A stretch of DNA of 64,000 nucleotides. Origin: Pipra filicauda. Taxonomy: Eukaryota > Chordata > Aves > Passeriformes > Pipridae. Numbering within the stretch: position 1 is the stretch's first letter; each line of letters begins with the position of its first letter. The notes beneath the pieces were generated by a model that searched no databases, was not told the origin of the DNA, and saw only the letters and a list, made by a program, of their open reading frames with translations. The stretch covers positions 8,122,001 to 8,186,000 of the forward strand of contig NW_024104421.1 of the NCBI RefSeq assembly GCF_003945595.2. Direction: 5' to 3'. Positions 50,015-61,562 of the stretch are shown here, piece after piece. A program made the translations under genes and the position numbers.

Positions 50015-51470
50015 AGAGACCCTCATCATTTCTGAGGTGTGATTTGGTGGTGAGCAGTCCTGACTAACCAGGGAGGCTCCAGCTGACTGTAGGTTAGCAA
50101 ATGTGACACCCATCTACAAGAAGGGCCAGAAGGACAGCAGGGCCTGTAAGCCTGACTTCAGTGCTGGGGAAGGTCATGGAGCAGGTCATGAGTGCCATCA
50201 TGCAGCACATAAAAGACAACTGGGGTTCAGGCCCAGCCAGTGTGGGTTTGTGAAAGGCAAGTCCTGCTTGACCAACCTGATCTTCTGTGACAGAGTGACC
50301 TGCTTAGTGCATGAGGAAAAGGCTGTGGATGTTGTCTACCTGGACTTCAGTAAAGCTTTTGACACCATTTCCCACAGCACTCTGAAGAAACTGGTTGTTC
50401 GTGGCTTGGATGGGTACACTGTCCGCTGGGCGAAAAGCTGGTTGATGGCCTGGCCCAGAGACTGGTAGTGAATGGAATCAAATCCAGCTGGAGGACAGTC
50501 ACCAGTGGCATTCCCCAGAGCTCAGTACTAGGGCTGGTCCTGTTTATCGTCTTTATCAATGATCTGGACAAGGGGATCAAGTGCCCCCTTAGTCAGTTTG
50601 CAGATAACACCAAGGTGGGAGGGAGTGTTGACTGCTGGAGAGCAGGAAGGCTCTACAGAAGGACCTGGACAGGCTGGACTGATGGCCCAAGGCCAATTGT
50701 ATGAGGTTCAACAAGGCCAAGTGCCAGGTCCTGCACTTTGGCCACAACAACCCCCCGTAGCACTACAGGCTGGGGGAAGAGTGGCTGGAAAGCTGCCCAG
50801 TGGAAAAGGATCTGGGGGTGTTGGTTGACAGCGGCTGAACACGAGCCAGCAGTGTGCCCAGGTGGCCAAGAAGGCCAATGGCATCCTGGCCTGTATCAGA
50901 AAGAGTGTGGCCAGCAGGACTAGGGAGGTGATTGTCCCCCTGTACTCAGCACTGGTGAGGGCACACTTGAGACCCCACCTGGAGTACTGTGTCTAGCTCT
51001 GGGGCCCCTACATAAGAACGTGGACCTGTTGGAGCAAGTCCAGAGGAGGGACATGAAGATGCTCTGAGGGCTGAGCCCCTCTCCTATGAAGACGGGCTAA
51101 GAGCTGAGGTTTTTCAGCCTGGAGATAAAAAAGCTCCAAGGAGACCTTAGAGCACCTTCCAGTATATAAAAGGGGCTGCAAGAGAGCTGGAAAGAGACTT
51201 TTTATAAGAGTATGTAGTGATAAAGACAAGGGGGAATGGTTTTAATCTGAAAGAGGGTAGGTTTAAATTAAATATAAGGAAGAAAGTTTTGAGTGTGGGG
51301 GTGGTGAGACACTAGAACAGGCTGCTCAGAGTTGTGGATGCCCCATCCCTGGAAATGTTCACGGCCAAGCTGAATGGGGCTTTGAGCAATCTGGTCAAAG
51401 GGAAGGTGTCCCTGCCCATGGAAGGGGAGTTATCCAAGGTCCCTTCCAACTCAAACTGTTGTATGACTGA
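50015..51470 (+). mobile_element. CR1 LINE, 5'-truncated, sense, with RT remnants
   Basis: This is the longest CR1 copy here. Frame 1 at 50103-50468 keeps RT segments (CGFVKGKSCLTNLIFCDRV, VVYLDFSKAFDTISHSTL). After a frame break, 50468-50704 continues VTSGIPQSSVLGLVLF and FINDLDKGIKCPLSQFADNT, where FADD is changed to FADN. The 3' UTR follows and ends near GGTCCCTTCCAACTCAAACT. The catalytic change, frameshifts and stops show it is dead. Its orientation is opposite to KIAA1549. Confidence 0.95.
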
Positions 51471-51849
51471 AGTGTACATTATAGCATAAAACCAGATTTG
51501 ATGGTGTTAAATGGGTTAAAAAAAAATAGGCCAGAAGCACTGAGAAGCTGTATATGAGGTAATCCTCTTCTCTTTCAAGATCTTAAGACTGTTATTTTAC
51601 ATTTAAGTCTTTTCTGCATATGTAAAATGTATTTCCAAGCATTTCGTTCCCAATGCAAATGAACTGACAAAGAAATCCACAATGCTGCTGAGTTGCTACA
51701 AAAGCCACCCTGCCTCCTACAGCTCCAGGTCTCACCACAGACATGACACACTTCTAAAAGCTGAATGCTTATTATCTCTTCCTTCCTCACTATATGACGG
51801 TCCAAATTTAAAAGCGCAGTGGAAGTAATACTTGATTGAATCACCTCTT
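51471..51849. other. Spacer between two sense CR1 copies
   Basis: About 380 nt of non-CR1 sequence. No feature was recognised. Confidence 0.6.
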
Positions 51850-53095
51850 CACTGAGACCATCTCTATCCATATGAATGACAAGAAGGTGATCAGGAGTAC
51901 TCAACATGTATTCACTAAAGGTAAATCATGCTTGACTTACCTGATTGCTTCTATGATGAAACAACTACCCGGATGGATGAGTTGAGAGTTGACATTGTCT
52001 ACCTCTACTTCAGCAAGGTTTCTGACATTGTCTCAAAATATTCTCATAGGCACATTCAGGAAGTGGACTGGATGAGTGGACAGTGAGGTGGACTGTGAAC
52101 TGGCTGAGTGGCAAATCCAAGAGGGTCGTAACCACTGGCACAGGGTCTAGTTGGAGGTCTGCCCCTAGTGGTGCCCCCAGGGTTCAATACTGGGCCCAGA
52201 GTTGTTTAATTTATCAGTGATATGGATGAAGGTGCAGAGGCCTCCTCAGTGAGTTTGCCAATGGCACAAAGCAGAAGAAGTGGTCAATACCTCCGAGTGC
52301 TGTGCAGCCTTTCAGAAGGACCTCGACAAGCTGGAGAGATGAGCAGAGAACGGTCTGATATTCAAAAAAGGTGAATGCAGGGTCCTGCACCTGGGGAGGC
52401 ATAACACCAGGCACCAGGACAGGTTGGGGAACAATCTGCTGGAAAGCAGCTCTGCGGCGAAGAACCTATGGGTCCTGGTAGACAGTAAACTGTCCATGAG
52501 CCAGCAATGAGTGTGCCCTTGTGGTCAAGAAGGCCAGTGGGATCCTGGGGTGCATTAGGAAGAGCACTGCCAGCAGGTCAGGGGAGGTGATCCTGGAGTT
52601 CTGGGCTTCTCAGTACAAAAGAGACATGGAGCTCCTGGAGCGAGTCCAGCCAAGGGCAACAAAGATGATTAAGGGACTGAAGCATCTTTCTTACAAGGAA
52701 AGGCTGAGAGTTGAGCCTGTTCAGCCTTGAGAAGAGACAACTGAGAGGGGACCTCATCAATATCTGTAAGTGTCTGATGGGAGGGTGTTAAGAAGATGGA
52801 CCAGGCTCTTCCCAGTGGAGCCAAGTAATAGGACAAGAGGCAACATGTAGAAACTGATGCACAGGAAATTCCACCTGAATACGAGAAAGAACTTCTTCAC
52901 TGTGCAAGTGACCGTGCAGTGGAACAGACTGCCCAGAGGGGTTGTGGAGTCTCCCTCACTGGAGATATCCAAGACCCATCTGGACGCAATCCTGTGCCAT
53001 GTGTTCTGGGATGACCCTGCCTGAGCAGGGAGGTTGGACCAGATGATCCACTGTGGTCCCTTCCAACCAGACCCATTCTGTGATACTGTAACAAC
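51850..53095 (+). mobile_element. CR1 LINE, 5'-truncated, sense, second copy
   Basis: The copy begins near GTGATCAGGAGTACTCAACA, then reads FTKGKSCLTYLIASMMKQL-like RT sequence with many breaks, and continues through the conserved 3' region to CTTCCAACCAGACCCATTCT and GTGATACTG. The ATTCTGTGA-type terminus matches the CR1 3' end. It lies head-to-tail with the copy ending at 51470 and differs from it along its length, so two independent insertions are more likely than a duplication. Confidence 0.95.
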
Positions 53096-56000
53096 ATCAT
53101 AGAATGAAGCAAACAATACTCAGGAGGAGTCCAATTCCCCTCTGGCTTTATAAAGTTATTGTTATTTGTATTTGTGCTTATGAAAATGCCATATTAAAAA
53201 TACCAATATAAAAATACATTGAGGAATCAGTATGCTGCTTTAATGGTAATAATACAGCACACAGATTGCATCACTTGTCAATAAGTAGAAGTTTTTCTGT
53301 CAGTGTAATGTCAACTCTTCTTTGTCCATGCACAGACTACCTAAGCTACTGTGGTAGGAGAATCAGTTGGAGGAAAGAAGGAATACAGCCTGCACCAACC
53401 TTGTTCTGGGTACCCCAGGCCCAGCAGGACATGCGAGCTCAGTGGCAGGGCTATGAAAACAGAACTGCTGGTTTTGGAATCAGCAGCATCGCAGGTTTGT
53501 GCGAACTAGCAAACCCGTCAACATCCAAGCCAGCTTTGCACAGAGCCATCCTGGACATAACCAAAATGTCAATTTTTAAACACAGTTGTATTGCTGAATT
53601 CCTCTCACTGAAAGAAAAAGATAAAGGCAAATAGTCATAACAGGACGACCAGCAAAAAATAGTCTCTCTCTCCAGGTTTTGCAGACAGACCTTGGACAGA
53701 CAGAAGAGACACTCCATACTATTTTCTTTGACACCCCTCTCTGTCACCCAATTTCCAACAGTGATCCAACAAAATGTCCATCTTGACAGAAGTGAACCTT
53801 CATAAGGAACTCAAGAGTGCCTTGCCAGTATAAAAAAATTCCTTAAATGAAGCATGCAGCCACCTCCATAAAGAGCTCAATAATTAACACCTATAGCTGG
53901 AAAACAGGAAATTATAAGGAACAAGAAATTAAATGAGTTCTTTCAGTGCTAATGCAAAGCTCTAGAAAGTGGTTTGTAAGATAATTAAAACAGTGGACCC
54001 CACCCTGCAGCAAGAGATAAATAATGGAGCAGTTCTCTCCACTGCATTTAAAACCCAAGAAAATACTATGTAAATCATCATTCTAAGCTCTAATTGTTTG
54101 TACACAAAAACACAAGTTATTAAAATCTGCATTCTCTTCCTTCTTTGGAGACTCAAGAGAATGTCTCTCAATCCAATTACTAATGGAATAACAATCACAT
54201 TAATAAAAAGCCTTTTTGAATAACCAATCTGCAAAATCCATTTTCTGCCTAATTAAATGGGTAAAGTGTTTGTGGGGGCAGTTTTTCTTCCCTTGCTAGT
54301 ATATCAAGTGTCTTCTTTCAATACCATTATTATTAATTCAGTATTTTCGGCCAAGCAGATGCTTTGGGAAGATGTGACTATCGATTAAAGCAATAGATAT
54401 AAATCAGGGGGTACACGAAGAGGTCTGTAAAAGGCATCTCTCTAAAGCCATTTTCAGGAATCAAAGGCCTGGAAGACACATTAAATGAGACATGCTGCTA
54501 TGAAAACTTAACCGCAATTTCTCCTCCCAAGATTATTATTTCATTTGAGTCTCTCCCAGGCCCACGTTTCCCAGATGTAAAACTATCTGTAAGACAGGAA
54601 GATGACACACACCTCTTGAGGGGTAACAAATGTTTCCTTTACCTGATCCAGGACACTCACCAGTGTCAAGTATTACACAAAGGCCTTGCCTCTACCTCAC
54701 TGGGAACACTCTGGTTTAGCTCGCGTTTCGTGGAGCAGCATCAGACCTGCTTCACATATCCTACCTTTGCTAAAGGAAAAGTGTTATTGGTCTACATTGA
54801 TCCTCATTCCCCCTCAGGTCTTCCGAAACATCACTGTTGGCCAACTAAGGTTCAAAATCATTGCCTGTATATCTTGAACACTTCACTGCCCAGAAGAATT
54901 TTATGTGCAAACCAAGCACACTCGTCACACAAAGTGAAATTTAACCTACTATTTAGAAAAGCATTGCCTCAAGAGCAAAGACAGATGGACTCACACTGCC
55001 TTCACCACAAGATATTCAAAACATTAAAATAAGCTTTATGATGCAAAGAAACAGCTTTTACTCCAATACTTGATCTCTCACAGGATTCAAAGTTTAAGTT
55101 AAAAACCTTCAGCTGTGATACAATCAATCTCCAGGAACTAGAAAGAAGGTACAAAGCAGGGCCTGAAAAAATCTGAGTCCTAGCACTGAAGTCTTCCAGA
55201 CACTAAAGAGCTAGCAAAGGTTAGTGGTGCAAAGATGTCTAAGTCCCCAGCATGGATGAGGACATTTCACTGTTTCCCATTTACTATAACGCTTGGGCAT
55301 TTTGGGAGAGGTACAGTTACGAGCATACAGACTTTTCAAAAGATGACATTTTGGGGGAAAATTACCCATTTTATAAAACACCATTTCCATAAAATTAATT
55401 CATTTCGTACCTGAAGTCCATTTTGGCCACTAGCTCCATGACCAGCAGAAGTGAGCCAGCATTGTTGAGAATACAATAAGCTGATGCAAAAGGGAGCGAA
55501 ACCAACCCCACCCTCCCCTCCAGATTCCCCCGAGATAAGGCTGCGCCAAAATCCTATCAGATCTACTTTGATCGTTCTTAATTCTTCAGTGTTTCAGACA
55601 GTATGAACTCGGGCACATCTGCATTTCTTTATTGTCGGAATAATGACAGGATAATGGTGCTGGCACTAGGCCAACCATTTTTTGAAACATTGTTGGCACA
55701 GAACATATTTGCAGCACAGAGAGTAAATGGTCTTGTCTGACAGTTATGGAACAAGTCAAGGAAATATCGTAAAAGAAAGTTATCCCTAAGTTTCCTGCAT
55801 TTGTAAATAACTCCTTGTTAGTTAAAATCTTTGTTATTGAGTAGTCCACATAACTGTTTTGAGACTTTTCTGGAAGGTGACATCACCTGTATACAGAGCT
55901 AGGAGTGCTGAGAAAAGAGAAAATGGGCCTCAACTTCCAACACTTAAAAACAAAAGCTGTACCTGCAGAAACACTTGAACCAACTCCCTAAACACTTATG

Positions 56001-59000
56001 AACTCACTTAATACCAATGTATTTTTGAGCTGTGGGAGAAGAAAGCTGAAAAAGATTTCAGTCACATACAGAACATGTCTTTGCAATGCACTGACAGACC
56101 ATAAATACATTAAATAAACTACAAAGTAGAAGGCATTCTGTCTCCTCCCTCACCATTTCAGGGAAGAGCTTGTGCACTTCGGGTTTTCTTACCTTTCCCT
56201 CAGAAATAAGTGTATACTGAAGAGGAAATGGCAAAGCAGTAAGTTCAAATCAATACCTACCTAAAAGGTCACAGGACTCTAAAATATGGAAAGTGACTGT
56301 GCCAAGGCTATTTGTGAAATTAAGAAAGTGACAGCCAGGCAAAGCAGATGCTTTTAGCACCATAGAGCCTTCAGACTTACCACATATGAAAGTATCTCTT
56401 ATTCATAATAAGGCTTTTAAAAAGTTATGGAGATACACAACCTAAATAAGCTTTTAAGAGATTCATGTCTGGGTGCTCTTATCTGTAACAGGTTTCTGCT
56501 ACATCTAATACTCTTGTGCTCAAATAAGGCTGCCATGGAGAAGTCTACAAGTCTTACCTCATTGCTGTGCAGGCAAAATATAAAAATCAACAGTAACTGG
56601 TTTGATTTCAAAATGAAAGATTTAAAAGAAATATTTTACCATCTTGTGGTTTTTAAGTTACATTAGAAATATTACCGTGTTTAAGATAAGAAGTTGGTCA
56701 AGTCATCTGATCTAACATAAGTGTAATTAATTAAATAGTATTTACTTATGTTTGCCCATACAGTCATACCAAAACTACCTGTTTGTTATAAATTACCACA
56801 ATAGACTTTAGCTAAAGTAGTTTCAGAAGCCATATGAGCTCTCTCCAACTCTTGAAATAAACAAGGATAAAGATCTCCTGAAACAAATAGGCTTACCCAG
56901 TTGTAACAAAAGTCCCCTAGGAACTCTCCACAGCCACCATGTTGGGAGCTGTAGACAAAAGAATTGGCTGGAATAAAAAAAACAAGAGGATTCATGCAGA
57001 GAAGAAAAAAAACCCACGAACGAACAGCAAGAACTAGCACAGAGGATCAAGTGCCATTTAAGACTCGCATCAGGAACGTCAATACCATTGCACATCCTTC
57101 AGTCTGTGTGTGTCTATCTGGGAAGACGCAAGAAAGCACATATATTTTCTGGAAGTTTTTTTAGTTTAGGCAGCACCAGAGAAGTATTTAGGGAACTACT
57201 CTTGAAACAGACAACCTACTCACACTATTCCCTATCTTGCTAGTTTGAACCGAGTGAAAAAACTGCACCCAATTTCATCAAGGTGTCACTGATCACACAA
57301 AAGCATACATTAGGGAAATTTCTGGTCTCAGAGTAAATAATTGACCCTTAACATAAAGGGGACAGGGCTGGACCAGGCCAACTTCTACAACAGAGAAATT
57401 ATAGGTAGCTGTGACTTTTAAATGCCCTTGAGCCTGGGATCTGCTTGGCCTGGTTCTGCCAAAACTCATCTCAAGGATCCCGCACAAACACTTCTCTGGG
57501 GAAAAAGAGACAGTCACCTGATACAGGTACTGTGGTCATAGCTCAGAGAAACAAAAACACTTACTTCAAGAGTGTATAAAGGCTTTCCTCAGATTTTCTT
57601 TTCACCATGATAATAAAACCATTTATGCGCTCTACAGACAGCAGTTCAGGCACTCAGCTCTTCTAACTAAGCTTAGTAACTTCTTTTGGTCCAAAATGTA
57701 CTGCTTAATTTTGAACTCAGCTTTATGTTGATTCTGAAGAAGACTAGGCTACTTATCGAGCAGCTTAAGTTAGGTGTGATTCAAGGTCTCTGAAGAGTTA
57801 CTGGTGAACTGGCAGTACTGGGGATAGATAAGAGTCCTCCCACGAGCTCTAACCATCACTTTCAAACACAGTAGTGTCTACATTCAAAAGCTCTCAAGAA
57901 TTTGACCACGACGAAGAGCCTGCTATAATTTGGGATCAGTTGGCACCATACTTCTGGCAGTACTTCTAGGCATTTTCTAGCTCATGTCACTCTCCCATGC
58001 AACACCTATGCATTCCAGTACCAGAAGCTTCCCACTGCAATGACTTTGATGGCTCACATTTTCCAATCGTTGCTCGAGACAGGCAACAGGGAGCAGAGAG
58101 GTAAGACAGTGATAGAAAGACATCAGGATGTCCCACCATATCCAAAGCATACCAGTGGTCTCAGCTCAGCGCCTTGAGGGCTAGTGACTGTTATCCACAA
58201 ACTTTTTCTGTCTTTTCAATTAGCATTTGCAGTGAAAAGCGTATGGAGAATAAGGGATCCTGAAAGTACCACTCTCTCCCACCCTATCACATGAGGCAAA
58301 GTTCCCATCAGCAATATGCTGTATGGGGGCGTTTTCCATTCCCCACTACACTGCAGCTAACTAGGAAGCACACTGCTATTAATAGCAGCATTTATTGTAA
58401 AGAGTTTACAGAAAAGCCAGAGTTAAATGCATGTTATTTTACAATTAAAAATTCACTAGTTGCTTTAAAAATTATTTCATTGTTCTATGAGGCAAGTGCA
58501 AGCTTCTATTTAAACAATGCACCTCCAAGAAAAAATCATGGACAAGTGCAGTTCTTCACTCAGAAAAATACTATTGGAGAGAGCTTTTGATATATTTTCC
58601 TACTCAAGAAAGTACTTGAGAGGGAAGCTCTCAAGATGAAGAGGGAGACAGCCTATCTGGATTTTAGCCTTTATTCATATAACTGTGACAAACATGAACT
58701 TGACATTTTAAAAGTGATAGTGAAATGTTGGGAGGTACAGAAACCTGCAGGTCTTCAATCCCTCAGCATCTGTGTGATATGAATGCTATGTTCAACACAG
58801 ACATAGCCATGGCATATCCAGGAAATGGACATTTGAAAGGGACCTCTTAAAGAAGAAACTAGAAGTTATCGAAGCTACCCAATTAAGTGCATGTGAAAAT
58901 ACAAATACTGAGAATCCCTTCAATTATAAAAGCCATGACAGATGCAAGATATTTATTTAAATAAATTCATTATTGCAGAAGAGGGCAGAATTTTTATTTT

Positions 59001-60946
59001 TAGTGAGGAGCAAGCTGGCTGAAGAAGACTAAGTTTATGAACATTTTTAAAACAGTCTTTAAGTAATTAAGTAATTAATTTTACACAATTAATTATGCAT
59101 CATTCAAGCCTTAGTCCCGCAAGAGCAGTATTCTTCCTCTGTCATTTGAGTTATCACAAACCATGAATATGTGATATAGTTAAGAAAATGGGTCTTTTGC
59201 TTGTTTAATTGAGATATTTAAGTGTTTAAAAAAACTGACTTGGACCAGTTTACAGAAGCAATGGTATAGTTAATATAAACATGTATGTCAACAGAAACAG
59301 AACTGTGATTTTTGTTTAGTTGAAGTTTCTGGCAGCTTTTGAGCTGACAAATTTAGATAGCCACAAGAATGTAAAAGGCACTACTGGGAATTGTAGCTGA
59401 ACAGAGAGCACTAAGAATCCCTTGCCTACCTCCAAAATATTTATGTTATATCAAGCAATATCTCAATTAACCTCTCAAGCAACAGCCAGAACAGCAGCAA
59501 GTTACAGTTCCACAGTACTGCCCACTATATATATCTAAAAGACAGTTTAGATATAAATCTAAAAGACAGTTTACCTTATCTTTTCCTACATGTTAGGATA
59601 TCTGCATCACTCTTCCTGTAACTATAACATAGTAACAGTAGAGTCAGGCTTTCTCTGGAAACTGAGTTTTATAAGGTTTTCTACATATTTTGGCCATTTT
59701 AATAGTCACCGTTTACAGGATGGATTCTCAGTCCCAAAAGTAGCTCCTACAGAAGTTTTTTATCAGGGTTTGGGTTCATGACCCTTTTATTTTCTTATGT
59801 TATTAATAAGAAGACATTTTAACAACTAATTTTTAGAGGCAGGTTACACCCTGATGCACAACAGATACTCTGCAGGCATATCCAAAGCCAAAATTGTTCA
59901 AAAACTCTCACCAGGAATGATGAAATACATTGCTTTGGACATGGAGGCATGACTTGCTAGTTCGCTTAAGTTGTCCTTCCTATAACCTGCTGTTCACTGT
60001 GCTCTGGTAACATTAAATAAAGTTTGCATTTATTCAAACTACACATAGGAAATTACTAGAACTCACTGCAGCTCAGGTTTCAAAGTATTTCTGGACTGCC
60101 AGAGAAATGTACTAAGAGGAAAAGCAGGCAAAGAAGGGGGGCATATAAATGACAAAGCCCTCCCCACACACACATTAGATCAGGTCAAAAATCACTGTAG
60201 TCCTTTTCTCTTTCTTGAACTTCCATGACAAGGTAAAGGGGGAAAAAAAAAACCACCAACATGACAGTTCTTTTCTTTATACCATCATAAAACTGAGCAA
60301 GAACTAGTGCAGACAGTTTTCTCATTATCTCCCAGAGAGCTGAAGCCAAAATAACGCTGCTCAGCCTGAAAAAACAAGCACTCATATGCTCCCTTCCTCA
60401 GTTTTAACCGAAGCAGCAGCTTTAGCTTATAATGCACATCTCACAGGAAAAAAAAATGACACCAGAAAAAAAAAAATCAAGAACTGCCATACATCTCAAC
60501 ATTTCAGGAAGTTCTTAACTAAAATACTTAGATAATTCCCTGTAGGACTGTCAGAACAAGCACTACCACCACTCCCAACATGCTAAAGGAATAGTGGGAT
60601 ACACATTGCAGATTACATACTTGAAACTACCACGCCTGGTTTTACTTTGCCTGCTTTGGTACTCTCAGATCAAGAGCTGGGAATCTTTTCCATACTGGAA
60701 TTACATATTAAAAGACTCCTCTTTTAAAAAGGAACATCATTTCACATGCCATAATCTTAGATTAGGCCAAATATGGTCATTCCAAGCTTTTAAAAATGAG
60801 AGTGGATAAAAAGCGATGACTTGTCTTCCTAGGAAAATCACCACTTCTCCAAGCTTTCTTTTACTTCATGGCAACGAACATGAACAGAACGACAAACCTC
60901 TCCTTGTTTAACAACTCAATTTAACTGACAACAAAATGCACCCTTG
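53096..60946. other. Non-coding stretch, probably intron 1 (later part)
   Basis: Nearly 8 kb without a supportable gene. It includes a cluster of AATTAA motifs at about 59061-59100 and a 24-nt tandem duplication at 59526-59573. Open frames of 122 codons (53266-53634, plus) and 138 codons (54616-55032, plus) have no recognised similarity and no supporting signals. Confidence 0.65.
59526..59573. repeat. 24-nt tandem duplication
   Basis: TCTAAAAGACAGTTTA occurs at 59534-59549 and again at 59558-59573 within AT-rich flanks. Confidence 0.9.
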
Positions 60947-61562
60947 CAATCACAGATTAGTTCAGGTTGGAAGGGACCTCTGAAGATCATCTTGTCCAAC
61001 CTTCCTCCTTCAAACAGGTTGCCCAGGACCAGGATTTTTTTAATATCTCTGGGTGCTGGCACAAGTTACCTGGGAAGGTTATGGAGTCTTTGTCCTCAAT
61101 CACCCTCAAAGTAAAAAGTGTTTCCTGATGTTCAGGGGGAACTTCCTGTGTTCCCACTGCCTTTGGTCCTGTCACTGGGCACCACTGAATACTGTCTGGC
61201 TCTCTCTTCTTTGCACCTTCACTTCAGGTATTTATGTACACTGATAAGATTCCTCCTCCCCCCAGAATTCTTTTCTCCAAGTTGAACAGTTCTCAGCATT
61301 CTCAGATTGAGAGATGTTCCAGTCCCCTCATAAGCTTAGCAGTCCTTTGCTGAAGTCTCTCCAGTATGTCTGTATCTGTCTTGTACTGGGGAGCCCAGAA
61401 CTCGACTCCATACTCCAGGTGTGGGCTCCCCTGTGCTGAGTCAAAGGGAAGAATCACCTCCCTTGACCTGCTGGTAACACTTTGAATGCAGCTGGGGAGA
61501 CCAACAGCCTTCTTTGCCTTTGATCTCAAAGGCCAGCACCATCCTCTCTTTTGTGCCTGCAT
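60947..61562 (-). mobile_element. CR1 LINE, 5'-truncated, antisense
   Basis: The plus strand begins AATCACAGATTAGTTCAGGT then TGGAAGGGACCTCTGAAGAT, a reverse-complemented CR1 3' end, and continues to about 61560. The minus strand at 61302-61562 encodes a decayed CR1 segment (LEYGVEFWAPQYKTDTDILE, RGLEHLS). The 3' UTR differs from the other copies, suggesting a different CR1 subfamily. No coding potential remains. Confidence 0.93.

Noticed and set aside
50103..50828. Plus-strand frames with reverse transcriptase similarity as a gene
   Set aside because: They are pieces of a dead CR1 LINE, broken by a frameshift and with an altered catalytic motif.
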